Shown: positions 8,303 through 16,785 of the stretch, one piece after another
How the letters are laid out: each line of letters begins with the position of its first letter
Position numbering within the stretch: the first letter of the stretch is position 1
Assembly (NCBI GenBank): GCA_964468045.1
Contig: CAYXTO010000005.1
Coordinates: forward strand, 1 to 64,000
Direction of reading: 5' to 3'
Length of the DNA stretch: 64,000 bases
Source: JAWKXU01 sp964468045
GTDB lineage: Bacteria; Pseudomonadota; Alphaproteobacteria; Sphingomonadales; Sphingomonadaceae
Translations under genes and position numbers: made by a program
The notes under the pieces: model-generated
Databases searched by the model: none
The model's input: the letters and a program-made list of their open reading frames with translations, nothing else
What the model was told of the DNA's origin: nothing

Positions 8303-8331
8303 CCCCTCGGGTCTTTGCCCAGGCAAGACGA

Positions 8332-8357
8332 AGCCCGCTCTACGGAGCGGGCTTTTT
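8332..8357 (+). terminator. Intrinsic terminator of sodB
   Basis: A perfect 9-bp stem, AGCCCGCTC (8332-8340) with GAGCGGGCT (8345-8353), has a tacg loop and is followed by a run of T. It sits about 30 bases after the sodB stop. Confidence 0.9.
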
Positions 8358-8395
8358 CATGACAGCCTCGGACGCGAATTGAGCGGCCCCTTCGC

Positions 8396-8986
8396 CTATT
8401 CGGCGGCCCGGCCCGAGACTTCGTCCAGCTCATGCATGATCGCGCTGTGCGCCACGCTGTCGCCATGGGAACGGCGCGGAATCGAGCCTTCCGCCAGCAT
8501 TTCCGTCAAGGTGGCGCGCGCGCGGCCGACCCGGCTCTTGATCGTGCCGACCGCGCATCCGCAGATGCTGGCCGCCTCCTCATAGCTGAACCCGCCTGCG
8601 CCAACCAGCAGCAGGGCTTCGCGGCGTTCCGGAGGCAGGCTCAGCAACGCGCGATGCATGTCGGACAGATGCACCGGATCTTCCTGGCTGGCCGGCTGGG
8701 TCAGGATGCGCTCGGCCACGGTTTCGTCATACTCACCGCGAAAGCGATTGCGCCGCATCTCGGTAAGATAGGCATTGCGCAGGATTACGAAGGTCCACGC
8801 CCGCATGCTGGTGCCCGGCTCGAAGCGTTCACGGGCGGCCCAGGCCTTGAGCATGGTTTCCTGCACCAGATCATCGGCCATGTCCGGCCGGCCGCACAAC
8901 CCGCGTGCGAACGCACGCAGATGCGGAATGACAGCGCTCAATTCCCGTTTGAAATCAGCTGCCGCGTCTTTGCCGGCATCGCTCAT
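8396..8986 (-). CDS. ecfG: General stress response ECF sigma factor EcfG
   Basis: 196 residues with sigma region 2 (MADDLVQETMLKAW, residues ~36-49, and TSMRAWTFVILRNAY) and region 4 (LPPERREALLLVGAGGFSYEEAASICGCAVGTIKSRVGRAR). The genomic setting (nepR immediately upstream, phyR and a sensor kinase nearby) identifies it as the EcfG (ECF15) sigma factor of the alphaproteobacterial general stress response. It is held by NepR and released when phosphorylated PhyR captures NepR. Its start overlaps the nepR stop by 4 bases. Confidence 0.92.
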   Translation of the reverse strand: MSDAGKDAAADFKRELSAVIPHLRAFARGLCGRPDMADDLVQETMLKAWAARERFEPGTSMRAWTFVILRNAYLTEMRRNRFRGEYDETVAERILTQPASQEDPVHLSDMHRALLSLPPERREALLLVGAGGFSYEEAASICGCAVGTIKSRVGRARATLTEMLAEGSIPRRSHGDSVAHSAIMHELDEVSGRAAE

Positions 8987-9177
8987 TGCTTGTTGTCGTC
9001 CAGCCTGGAGAGCAAATCCATGAAGCTGTCCGGCAAGGGCTCGTCCACCACCGAATCATACAGTTGTCGAAGGCCTTGCGCCCATTCCGGGTTGGAGCCT
9101 TTGCGGGTATTACCTGCCGTGCCGACTTGTCCTTCGAACATGTTTCGCTTGGTATTCCTGTTCCGTTTCTTGGTCAT
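8983..9177 (-). CDS. nepR: Anti-sigma factor NepR
   Basis: A 64-residue protein whose C-terminal half carries the NepR signature LRQLYDSVVDEPLPDSFMDLLSRLD, here residues ~37-60, split as two helices. The N-terminus is basic and disordered. NepR binds EcfG in unstressed cells and phospho-PhyR after stress. It is the first gene of the nepR-ecfG operon, with a GGAAC-N16-CGTT promoter about 110 bases upstream, giving autoregulation. Confidence 0.93.
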   Translation of the reverse strand: MTKKRNRNTKRNMFEGQVGTAGNTRKGSNPEWAQGLRQLYDSVVDEPLPDSFMDLLSRLDDNKQ

Positions 9178-9282
9178 CTGCGCTCAGGAACCGCCCCCCT
9201 CCGATGAAAACCCCGGACATTTCGCCCTCGGCTATCCTTTGCTGCAACATTCGGTGCGGCGATCTCAGACCGCGCCTCCGAT

Positions 9283-9309
9283 GGAACGAAGCAGCCACCC
9301 ATTCGTTCC
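9283..9309. promoter_or_regulatory. Overlapping bidirectional EcfG-type promoter
   Basis: On the minus strand GGAAC (9309-9305), 16 bases, then CGTT (9288-9285) forms a canonical general-stress promoter for nepR-ecfG. On the plus strand GGAAC (9283-9287), 16 bases, then CGTT (9304-9307) forms an equally good one for the sensor kinase gene at 9364. The two share the same 27 bp because GGAACG and CGTTCC are inverted repeats. A single sigma-bound complex at a time would be expected. Confidence 0.8.
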
Positions 9310-9363
9310 CATGCGAATATCAGGATTATCCTTGCCGGACCATATGGTTGCCGTGCCCGGCAA

Positions 9364-11094
9364 ATGATGCAAGACGCATGCCGAGGGGTCGTTTGTCGTC
9401 GCACTGGAATGGGGCGAATTGGGTTGAAGAAACTCGGAAGCGTACGGGATATTCGCCGCATGCTGGTGCGGTTTCCCCGGGCCGTGCCCATCGCGATTTT
9501 CCTTCTTACCCTGACCGTGACCGCGCTGAGCGTGTTTGCGATCGAACGCGTCGAATCCCAGCGCTCCACCGCCCTGCTGCGGCAGGAAGCGCAATCGGTA
9601 GCTTCGGCGGTAGAGCGGCGGGTGAACTCGACCTCTTCCTATCTTCGAGCCGGCGCTGCCCTTTTCGCGACGCTCGACCAGGTGAGCGAGCCGCTGTTTC
9701 GCCATTTCGTTTCCGAATTGCGGCTCGATACCGATTATCGCGGGGCGGAAGGAATCGGCTGGGCCTCTCGCGTGGAGCGGTCGGAAATCGCTGTCTTCAA
9801 TCGCGAGCTTGCCGAGGTGTATTCGCAGGAAGCCGGCTTGCATCCGGAACTTGCGCCCGATCAGCCTTTCGCGGTTCCCGTGACCTATCTGCAGCCCCGG
9901 ACCGAGCGCAACCTTCGCGCGATCGGCTTCGACATGTATTCCGAACCGGTCCGCCGCGCCGCCATGGCCGAAGCGGCGCGGGCCGCGCGGCCCACTTCCA
10001 GCGGCAAGGTGGTTCTCATGCAGGAACCACTGGGAAACTCGCCCGGTTTCCTGATCTACATGCCGGTCTTCGAAAGACGGGGCGCGAGCCGCCAGCTCAA
10101 GGGCTTTATCTACAGCCCGTTCAATGCACAGGATTTCCTTGCAGCGACCGTTCGCCTTCAGGATCCGGAGGAAGTGGGCGTGTCGCTCTATGACGGGTCG
10201 GTCGCTCCGCAGAACCTGCTGGCCCGGGTCGCCCCCGGCCGGATGGGCGGGCCTGCCGTGACCCTGCGCATGGTGGTGGCCGATCATCCCTGGGTGCTCG
10301 TGGTGGAAAGATCGGCGGAAAGAACGCTGTCCTCGCTTTCCATGCTGGCCCTGCTGTTCGGGATGCTCGTGGCGACCCTGCTGATGGTCCTTGCCCGGCT
10401 GCTCACCCAGCAGGCGCTGGAAGACCGTGCGACGGCAGCCTGGCTGGAAGAGCAGAACTCGATCCGCAACTCGCTGACGCGCGAACTCAACCATCGGGTG
10501 AAGAACACCCTGGCCAATGTGCTGTCGCTGGTTGCGCTGACCCGGCGCCGGGCCGAAGATATCGACAGTTTCGCGGACAGCCTCAGCGGGCGTATCCGCG
10601 CCCTGTCCGCCACGCATGATCTGCTGACCCGGTCGGAATGGGGAACCACGCCGATCCGCTCGGTGATAGAGGCTGAACTCGTGCCCTACGCCCAGGATGG
10701 CGGCCAGATGCTGGAAATGTCCGGGCCGCTGGTGGAACTGGCGCCGAACGATGCCTTGTCGCTCGGCCTGGCGATTCACGAGCTGGCCACCAATGCGGCA
10801 AAATACGGAGCCCTGAGCGCCGCCGGCGGCAAGGTCCGGATCAGCTGGGAATTGCGGCCGGATGGCCGCGCCCAGGTCGATTGGGTGGAACTGGATGGCC
10901 CGCCTGTATCGCTTCAGCGGCAGCGGGGTTTCGGCACGGAACTGATCGAGAAGATCGTGGCCCATGAACTGGGGCACCCCGTGGATCTGCGGTTCGAGCC
11001 CGATGGGGTGCGTTGCACCCTGATCATTTCGGTGCGCGCGCCGCGAGAGTTCCTCATCCGGGAAAAGAGCAGGAAGCCCGACCCGGCCTCATGA
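9364..11094 (+). CDS. CHASE-domain HWE-family sensor histidine kinase of the GSR locus
   Basis: About 576 residues. TM1 is at ~39-60, followed by a periplasmic CHASE-type sensor domain (residues ~75-320, with EGIGWASRV and IYMPVFERRG blocks). TM2 is at ~325-350. The kinase core has H box RELNHRVKNTLANVLSLV (His ~377), N box HELATNAAKYGALS and the HWE block WVELDGPPV...GFGTELIE. It is divergent from nepR-ecfG and convergent with phyR, the position of PhyK/PhyP-type regulators, so PhyR is its likely partner. Which of the N-terminal ATGs (9364, 9409 or 9460) is used is unclear, as none has a strong ribosome binding site. Confidence 0.88.
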   Translation: MMQDACRGVVCRRTGMGRIGLKKLGSVRDIRRMLVRFPRAVPIAIFLLTLTVTALSVFAIERVESQRSTALLRQEAQSVASAVERRVNSTSSYLRAGAALFATLDQVSEPLFRHFVSELRLDTDYRGAEGIGWASRVERSEIAVFNRELAEVYSQEAGLHPELAPDQPFAVPVTYLQPRTERNLRAIGFDMYSEPVRRAAMAEAARAARPTSSGKVVLMQEPLGNSPGFLIYMPVFERRGASRQLKGFIYSPFNAQDFLAATVRLQDPEEVGVSLYDGSVAPQNLLARVAPGRMGGPAVTLRMVVADHPWVLVVERSAERTLSSLSMLALLFGMLVATLLMVLARLLTQQALEDRATAAWLEEQNSIRNSLTRELNHRVKNTLANVLSLVALTRRRAEDIDSFADSLSGRIRALSATHDLLTRSEWGTTPIRSVIEAELVPYAQDGGQMLEMSGPLVELAPNDALSLGLAIHELATNAAKYGALSAAGGKVRISWELRPDGRAQVDWVELDGPPVSLQRQRGFGTELIEKIVAHELGHPVDLRFEPDGVRCTLIISVRAPREFLIREKSRKPDPAS

Positions 11095-11151
11095 GAATCC
11101 CCCTCCCGGCTCTCCCCGAGGGGAGGCGCCACGGGACAGGGAACCTTACGA

Positions 11152-11949
11152 TCAGGCGAGCGGCTGGCTCGATCCGAAGAACAGGGCCTGGCTGATTGCG
11201 GCGCGCACCGTCGATTCCTGGAAGGGCTTGGTGATGAGATAGGTCGGTTCCGGCCTGTCTCCGGTCAGCAGACGTTCCGGATAGGCCGTGATGAAGATCA
11301 CCGGCACGCTGCCGATCGCCAGAATATCGTCCACCGCATCAAGCCCGGAACTTCCGTCGGCTAGCTGGATATCCGCCAGGACGAGGCCGGGGCGGCGTTC
11401 CGCGACCACTTGCTGGGCCTGGGTGCGAGTGGCGGCGGTGCCGCAGATCTCGTGTCCCAGCGATTGGACGAGGTCTTCAAGCTGCATCGAGATCAGCGGC
11501 TCATCCTCGATGATGAGGACGTTGGTGGTCGATTCGCGGTCGATTTCCTCCACTGCCTCGCGCACCAGGCCCTCGATGGTTTCCTGATCGAGATCCATGA
11601 TGCGTGCGGCTTCGGCGGTAGTGAAATCCTCCAGCGTCGTCAGCAGCAGGGCCTGGCGGTTCAGCGGCGTAATGGCGCCCAAGCGTTCGCGGGCGACGGT
11701 TTCGTGGAAGCCCGCATGATCGTCGCCAAGGCTTTCCGTTTCCAGGCAGGCGCTGGACCAGACCTTGGTGAAGGCCCGATAAAGCGCGACCCGGCCATTC
11801 TCGAGTGATTGCTTGAGGTCAGGGTCGGCCAGTGCGGCCTCCAGCGTGGCGCGCACGAAGGCATCGCCGCTGGATTGTGAGCCGGTCAGGGCCCGGGCAT
11901 AACGACGAAGATAAGGCAGATTGGCGGCTATCTGATCACCAAGCGACAT
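11152..11949 (-). CDS. phyR: Anti-anti-sigma response regulator PhyR
   Basis: 265 residues. The N-terminal half (1-135) is sigma-factor-like, mimicking EcfG regions 2 and 4 but with degenerate DNA-contact residues. The C-terminal half (143-262) is a receiver domain with acidic pocket EDE (~148-150), phosphoacceptor D193 (VLADIQLADG), and TAYPE plus TKPF switch motifs. When phosphorylated it sequesters NepR. The gene has its own EcfG-type promoter 31 bases upstream, giving positive feedback. It lies convergent to the kinase gene. Confidence 0.95.
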   Translation of the reverse strand: MSLGDQIAANLPYLRRYARALTGSQSSGDAFVRATLEAALADPDLKQSLENGRVALYRAFTKVWSSACLETESLGDDHAGFHETVARERLGAITPLNRQALLLTTLEDFTTAEAARIMDLDQETIEGLVREAVEEIDRESTTNVLIIEDEPLISMQLEDLVQSLGHEICGTAATRTQAQQVVAERRPGLVLADIQLADGSSGLDAVDDILAIGSVPVIFITAYPERLLTGDRPEPTYLITKPFQESTVRAAISQALFFGSSQPLA

Positions 11950-11979
11950 GTGACCCCTTCCCTTGAACTACCCGCGCGA

Positions 11980-12004
11980 AACGTTCCCACAGCACATTGG
12001 TTCC
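11980..12004 (-). promoter_or_regulatory. EcfG-dependent promoter of phyR
   Basis: Minus strand GGAAC (12004-12000), exactly 16 bases, then CGTT (11983-11980), about 31 bases before the phyR start. It matches the alphaproteobacterial general-stress consensus with no mismatch. Confidence 0.85.
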
Positions 12005-12116
12005 CGCCGCTGCCCCTTTTCCGGACGAAATTCCGGCGATGAATGAGTTTGTGAGCGAATATGCAAAAAATTTGTCCCGGGGGGGGAACCGGTTCGTCGG
12101 TAGGAGGTTATCGATT

Positions 12117-12158
12117 ATGTCACCGCCGAGACCCCCCTCCCGTCCAACCGGCTGGTGA
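12117..12158 (+). CDS. Possible 13-residue leader or microprotein ORF
   Basis: ATG at 12117 is preceded by a near-perfect Shine-Dalgarno (TAGGAGG, ~9 bases away) and encodes MSPPRPPSRPTGW, then TGA. A strong plus-strand terminator follows 11 bases later. The run of prolines and arginines could stall ribosomes, so a leader peptide is conceivable. No downstream gene is on this strand, so it may be a free-standing microprotein or part of a small RNA. Low certainty. Confidence 0.3.
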   Translation: MSPPRPPSRPTGW

Positions 12159-12168
12159 TATGATCCCG

Positions 12169-12206
12169 AAAGGCCTCTGCCCGGAAGACGGGCGGAGGCC
12201 TTTTTT
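12169..12206 (+). terminator. Strong orphan terminator on the plus strand
   Basis: A 15-bp stem (AAAGGCCTCTGCCCG, loop gaaga, CGGGCGGAGGCCTTT) runs into six T. The one non-Watson-Crick position is U-G in plus-strand RNA but a C-A clash in minus-strand RNA, and the minus strand has no T run. It therefore serves plus-strand transcription, although no sizeable plus-strand gene precedes it. Confidence 0.8.
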
Positions 12207-12217
12207 GGCTGGCGGCT

Positions 12218-13372
12218 TCAGGCCAGCGGTTTTTCGTAGATCAGATATTCCCGGTTGACCTTGCTGTCGATCGCATCCGCGATCGCGATCATTCCCTGGT
12301 TGTCGTCAAGGATCCAGCCGATTTCACCGCGTTTGCTGCCGTATTGGGCGACCGCATCCCGCCGGATGTACTCGATCATCATGAAGGCCAGCTGGCTTGC
12401 CAGCCGTGAAGACTGGAGCTTCTTCAGCACGCCCATCAGAGGGACGCGCATTTGCGCATTGGTGGGCTTCCGGAGCCACCACAACAGCTTGGCCCAGCCA
12501 AAGGGCAGCAATTTGCCGTTCAGCCCGCGGATGACCGGATTCACGTCCGGCAGGGTCATCATGAAGGCCACCGGCTCTCCGTCGAGCTCCGCGATCCGTA
12601 TGAGATCTTCCCGCACCAGCGGCTTGAGCTTCTTGCCGATATAGGCGACCTCGCTTTCGGTAATCGGCACGAAGCCCCAGTTGTCGGACCAGGCATCGTT
12701 GAGAATGGCGAGGATGATCGCCGCTTCCTCATGGAATCGCTTGAGCTCCACCTTCCGCACATGAATGCGATCGTTCCGTTCCCCCGACTGGACGATGCGC
12801 TGTATCAGAGGCGGGAACGGCTTGCTGACGTCCAACTCGTAGGTCAGCAGCTTCTTGGCGACCTTGTAGCCCGCATCTTCTATCCACTTCTGGTACAGGG
12901 GCGAGTTGTGCCCCATCATCACCATCGGAGGATGGTCGTGGCCCAGAGTCAGAAGGCCCGGCTCCTCCCAGATCGAAAGGCTGATCGGCGCGAGCATCCG
13001 GGTCATCCCTTCGCTGCGAAGCCATTCTTCCGCCGCCGAAATCAGGGCCCGGGCAGTCGCCTCATCCGCGGCTTCGAACAGTCCCCAGTTGCCGGTGCCC
13101 GGCCCCATTCCCTGCTCGGGCGGCTGGGTGAGGGCGAGATGATCGTAATGCGCGGAGATGCGGCCGGTGATCTGGCCGCCGCGCCGGGCCAGGAACAGTT
13201 GCACGGTGGCATGTTCATGGAAGGGATTCCTGCCGGATGTCAGCAGTTCCGCAACTTCGGCACGAAGTGGCGGCACCCAGTTGGGATCGCTGGCGTTCAG
13301 CCGATATGCGACGTCGATGAAGGCATCGAGATCGGCTTTCCCCGAAACGGGGGTCAGCTGCACATCGTCCAT
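12218..13372 (-). CDS. GNAT-fold acetyltransferase-like protein
   Basis: 384 residues, two-domain GNAT-like architecture. The N-terminal part (residues 1-120) includes FLARRGGQITGRISAHYDH, a typical GNAT beta4-alpha3 region. The C-terminal part (220-380) includes DLIRIAELDGEPVAFMMTLPD. Homologues are widespread in alphaproteobacteria and sometimes mislabelled dATP pyrophosphohydrolase; substrate unknown. It follows the fatty acid hydroxylase gene on the same strand with a 22-base gap, so co-transcription is likely and a lipid-linked role is possible but unproven. Confidence 0.65.
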   Translation of the reverse strand: MDDVQLTPVSGKADLDAFIDVAYRLNASDPNWVPPLRAEVAELLTSGRNPFHEHATVQLFLARRGGQITGRISAHYDHLALTQPPEQGMGPGTGNWGLFEAADEATARALISAAEEWLRSEGMTRMLAPISLSIWEEPGLLTLGHDHPPMVMMGHNSPLYQKWIEDAGYKVAKKLLTYELDVSKPFPPLIQRIVQSGERNDRIHVRKVELKRFHEEAAIILAILNDAWSDNWGFVPITESEVAYIGKKLKPLVREDLIRIAELDGEPVAFMMTLPDVNPVIRGLNGKLLPFGWAKLLWWLRKPTNAQMRVPLMGVLKKLQSSRLASQLAFMMIEYIRRDAVAQYGSKRGEIGWILDDNQGMIAIADAIDSKVNREYLIYEKPLA

Positions 13373-13394
13373 CTGCTTTCCCCTCCGCGGGAGT

Positions 13395-14201
13395 TCAGGC
13401 CGAAACCTGCCCGGTCTCGTCCTTTGTCATCGCGCGGCGCCGGGGGTGCCCGCTGGCGATGCCTCCGGACAGTTCCTTGACCCATGGATAGGTCTTCGCA
13501 ACTTCTTCATCATAGCCGAGATTGAAGACGGTGGCCGAACGATGGGGGCGGTCCTTCTTCTCGTAATAGGTGCCGAGCACGCGATCCCAGAAATAGTTGG
13601 TGATCCCGAAATTGCCCTTCTCGTCGAAATAATGATGCTCGTTATGGCGCTGCTTCATGTGCTGCACCCATTTCCATCTCGGCTTGAACGCCAGGTGCTG
13701 GATGCAGTGCATGAATTCATAGTAGCAGGTGGTCAGCAGGCCGGTGGCGAAGGCGGCTGCTGCCCCGCCCGGGCCGCCGATCAGCCAGCCGATCGGGATC
13801 GTCGCGAAAGCGATGGTCGGCACGGTGGTGTGCAGGGCGCCGAACAGGACTTCCAGGTGATTGGGATCCTGGTGGTGATCGTAATGAATCCGCTTCCAGG
13901 TGGGGCAGAGCCACTTGTGCCGCCACATCCAGCGGCTGTGCAGGATGTATTGGTGCAGCAGGTGCCAGACCAGCGGATAGATGAGCACGGCCGCAGCAAT
14001 GGCGCCAAGCGTGGGCAGCGGGGCCGCCGGATAGAAGGCGAAGAAAGCAATGCACAGCGCTGTAAGGGCGAGATAGGCCATGATCGTGTAATGCTGGAAA
14101 TAGGCGCGGATCAACTCGCCCAGAGTCATCCGGTCGAGATAATGGCTCCGTTTCCAGAATGGCAGCTGGCTATCGGCATGTTCGGGGGCGGATTGCGACA
14201 C
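13395..14201 (-). CDS. Fatty acid hydroxylase / sterol desaturase superfamily membrane protein
   Basis: 268 residues with about four membrane segments and the clustered histidines of the di-iron fatty acid hydroxylase superfamily: HQYILH (~110), HYDHH (~132), HCIQH (~178) and HNEHH (~200). These enzymes hydroxylate or desaturate lipids such as ceramides, carotenoids or sterols in the membrane; the substrate here cannot be told. Upstream of, and probably co-transcribed with, the GNAT-like gene. Confidence 0.85.
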   Translation of the reverse strand: MSQSAPEHADSQLPFWKRSHYLDRMTLGELIRAYFQHYTIMAYLALTALCIAFFAFYPAAPLPTLGAIAAAVLIYPLVWHLLHQYILHSRWMWRHKWLCPTWKRIHYDHHQDPNHLEVLFGALHTTVPTIAFATIPIGWLIGGPGGAAAAFATGLLTTCYYEFMHCIQHLAFKPRWKWVQHMKQRHNEHHYFDEKGNFGITNYFWDRVLGTYYEKKDRPHRSATVFNLGYDEEVAKTYPWVKELSGGIASGHPRRRAMTKDETGQVSA

Positions 14202-14369
14202 GACTGTTCCAAGTTTCCTGGTCTGGCGGGCGCTCGCCCTGTATCATGGCGGGCATGAAGCTACCATAAGCGCAAATTTGAGGCAGCAATGGGGCGCCCA
14301 TATGCGATGGGGGCGCTATAGGAAAGCATTGATGAGTCCTCGCTGAATGCGATCCGCCGCCTTTGCGAG

Positions 14370-15467
14370 CTATTCCTCGGTTCGGATCAGCACCGTCTCC
14401 CCGAGCAGCAGGAACAGCAGGAACGGCGCCCAGGCCGCCAGGAAAGGCGGATAAGCGCCGAAATTGCCCATGGCCAGCGCGGCATTGTCGACCACGAAAT
14501 AGGCGAAGCCAAGCCCCATACCGAGCACCGCGCGCACGAACAACTGGCCTGAGCGCGCCAGCCCGAAGGCGGCGACCGCGCCCAGCAGCGGCATCAGCGT
14601 CGCGGAAAGCGGGCCGACCAGCTTGTGCCACCACTCGCCGCGCAGCTCCCGCGTCTGGCGGCCCGCCGCCTCCATCGCGCGGATCGAGCCATGGAGCGTG
14701 ACGATATCTTCCGTATCCGCATTCACATTGCTCATCCTGATCTGCTCCGGAGTCAGCTCCGCCGCAATGGTCAGCGGATTGAGCTTCACCTGTCGCGCGG
14801 ATTGCACGTCGAAGCGTACGGGGTCTTCCAGGCGCCAGCCCGGATCGGCGAAGACTGCCCGGGGCGCCTTGACCTCCTCGACGATCAATCCCCTTCCGTC
14901 GCGGCGATACCAGCTTACGCCATCCATCCGCATCGCCCTGCCGGTGCCGCTCAGCGTGGTGACCGCCAGGATATTGGCGCCATCCCGGAAATAGACGTTG
15001 CTGCGGACCGTCTCCTCTGCGGGGATCGGGCCGTAATCGGCATCTTCCCAGGCGTTGAGCGTGGCGGTTGCCCGCGTTCCCACCATCTCGTTGAAGGTCA
15101 GGCTGATCATGGAAACCGCCAGCGCGGCCGCGAGCAGCGGCGCCAGGATCTGATGGGCGGAAAGCCCCGCCGCCTTCATGGCGATCACTTCGCTGTTCTG
15201 GTTGAGCGTGGCGAGGGTGATGATGGTGGCCAGCAGGACGGAATAGGGCAGGAACCGCGCCACCAGCTGGGGCACGCGCAAGGTGACGTAATGCCACAGC
15301 TGCGCTTCTCCGTTGCCCGGATATTCGAGGATCTTGCCGCTCTCGCTGAGCAGGTCCAGCGTTTGCAGCACCAGCACCAGCATCAGCAGGACGGCCAGGA
15401 TGCGGGTGACGAACAGCCGCGCGAGATAGAGCGTCAGCGTGCGCGAGGGGAAGAAATCAAGCCGCAT
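14370..15467 (-). CDS. lptG: LPS export permease LptG
   Basis: 365 residues of the YjgP/YjgQ family, with three N-terminal membrane helices, a periplasmic beta-jellyroll domain (~130-270) and three C-terminal helices. The N-terminal block TLTLYLARLFVTRILAVLLM and GLSAHQILAPLLAAALAVSM are typical. With LptF and LptB it forms the inner-membrane ABC exporter that extracts LPS. It overlaps the end of lptF by 11 bases, so the two are translationally coupled and made in equal amounts. Confidence 0.9.
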   Translation of the reverse strand: MRLDFFPSRTLTLYLARLFVTRILAVLLMLVLVLQTLDLLSESGKILEYPGNGEAQLWHYVTLRVPQLVARFLPYSVLLATIITLATLNQNSEVIAMKAAGLSAHQILAPLLAAALAVSMISLTFNEMVGTRATATLNAWEDADYGPIPAEETVRSNVYFRDGANILAVTTLSGTGRAMRMDGVSWYRRDGRGLIVEEVKAPRAVFADPGWRLEDPVRFDVQSARQVKLNPLTIAAELTPEQIRMSNVNADTEDIVTLHGSIRAMEAAGRQTRELRGEWWHKLVGPLSATLMPLLGAVAAFGLARSGQLFVRAVLGMGLGFAYFVVDNAALAMGNFGAYPPFLAAWAPFLLFLLLGETVLIRTEE

Positions 15468-16683
15468 CGCCAGCCTGCCTCGCCTGCTGGATATGCCGGT
15501 ACTTGCGCGAAAGGGTCTTCAGGCGATCCGTCAGCTTGGCGAAAACCGCTTCCAGCGCGCCGATCGCCTGGCCGCCGGGAACGAAGGCCACCCGGTAATA
15601 CATCCAGAGGATCAGCGCAGCGAAGAGCATGAACGGCCCCCACAAGGCGATCACCGGATCGATCCGCCCCAGGGCCGCCACGTCTTCGCCATATTGATTC
15701 ACCTTGTGGTAGGCGACGACCATCACGATCGAGAGGAACACGCCCAGCGCGGAGGTGGAGCGCTTGGGCGGAATGGCGAGGGAGACCGCGAGCAAGGGCA
15801 GCAGCAGCATCATCACCACCTCGACCAGGCGGTAATTGAAGCTGGCCCGGATCGGGTCGCGCACATCCTTGGGCAGATCATCGCTCCACCCGATCCGCAG
15901 CAGTTCCGGCAGGACATATTCCCGTTCCTTGCCGCCGCGGGCCCGGAAGGCTTCGATCCTGGGGAGATCGATCGGCAGGTCGTGCTGGGAGAAGCTCAGC
16001 ACCCGGGGATTTTCATTCGGGGTTTCCTCGACGATGACGCCATCGGTCAGGCGCAGGATCACCGTATCCCGGCTTTCGGCGCTGGCCATGAACTGGCCTT
16101 CATGGGCGGAGATCGAAAGCACCTGGCCCTTGTTGTTCGCGATCCGGGCGAAGATGCCCGAAAGCTCGCGCCCTTCGTCGCGGCTCTCGTCGATATACAG
16201 CGCCATCCGATCCTTCAGCGTGGTGAATTCGCCCACCTTGATCGAGGCGCCCAGCGCGCCCTGGCGCAGCTGATATTCCATCTGCTCGTAATAATAGCGG
16301 CTCAGCGGGGAGAGATAGCCGACGATCAGCAGGTTGAGCGCGGCCAGCACCAGCGTGATCATGTAGGGGATGCGCAGCAGGCGCGTGTAGCCCAGCCCCA
16401 CGGCGCGCATGACATCCAGCTCGCTCGACGTCGCAAGGCGGCGGAATGCGAGAAGGATGCCCAGCATCAGGCCGAGCGGAATGGCGAGGCTGGCATATTC
16501 CGGGAGCAGGTTGGCCAGCATCTTGAAGACGATGCTGACCGGGCCGCCCTCGACGGCCACGAAATCGAACAGCCGCAGCATCTTGTCCAGCAGCAGCAGG
16601 GACGCCGCGATGACGAACACCGACAGCATCGGGACCAGCGTCAGCCGAAGAACATACCGGTCGATATCTGTGATGAACTTCAA
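15457..16683 (-). CDS. lptF: LPS export permease LptF
   Basis: About 408 residues of the YjgP/YjgQ family, starting at a TTG (16683) that gives (M)KFITDIDRYVLRL, the form expected for sphingomonad LptF. The frame is open to 16785 but the extra residues look like non-coding sequence. Six membrane helices surround a periplasmic jellyroll. The block LMLGILLAFRRLATSSELDVMRAVGLG is the conserved coupling-helix region contacting LptB. First of the lptF-lptG pair, downstream of the DUF3237 and clpS genes on the same strand. No strong ribosome binding site precedes the TTG. Confidence 0.88.
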   Translation of the reverse strand: MKFITDIDRYVLRLTLVPMLSVFVIAASLLLLDKMLRLFDFVAVEGGPVSIVFKMLANLLPEYASLAIPLGLMLGILLAFRRLATSSELDVMRAVGLGYTRLLRIPYMITLVLAALNLLIVGYLSPLSRYYYEQMEYQLRQGALGASIKVGEFTTLKDRMALYIDESRDEGRELSGIFARIANNKGQVLSISAHEGQFMASAESRDTVILRLTDGVIVEETPNENPRVLSFSQHDLPIDLPRIEAFRARGGKEREYVLPELLRIGWSDDLPKDVRDPIRASFNYRLVEVVMMLLLPLLAVSLAIPPKRSTSALGVFLSIVMVVAYHKVNQYGEDVAALGRIDPVIALWGPFMLFAALILWMYYRVAFVPGGQAIGALEAVFAKLTDRLKTLSRKYRHIQQARQAGDAA

Positions 16684-16785
16684 GCGTCGGGCCGTGCTAA
16701 TCCGATGGGTAAGGATCGGCCTATAGCGCGGGAACGAGACAAGGTCATGCCCCTTGTTGGGCAGTGCGGCGGCCTGGCCGGGCAA

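Noticed and set aside
9265..10977. Long minus-strand open frame opposite the sensor kinase
   Set aside because: Composition is His/Arg/Gln-rich antisense noise, and the plus strand encodes a full CHASE/HWE kinase.
12086..12110. GGAAC-N16-GGTT as a third stress promoter
   Set aside because: The -10 deviates from CGTT and would overlap the Shine-Dalgarno of the 13-codon ORF; kept only as a side note.
14170..15297. Long minus-strand frame overlapping lptG
   Set aside because: Out of frame with lptG, no domain, low-complexity Ala/Gly/Arg; shadow of lptG.
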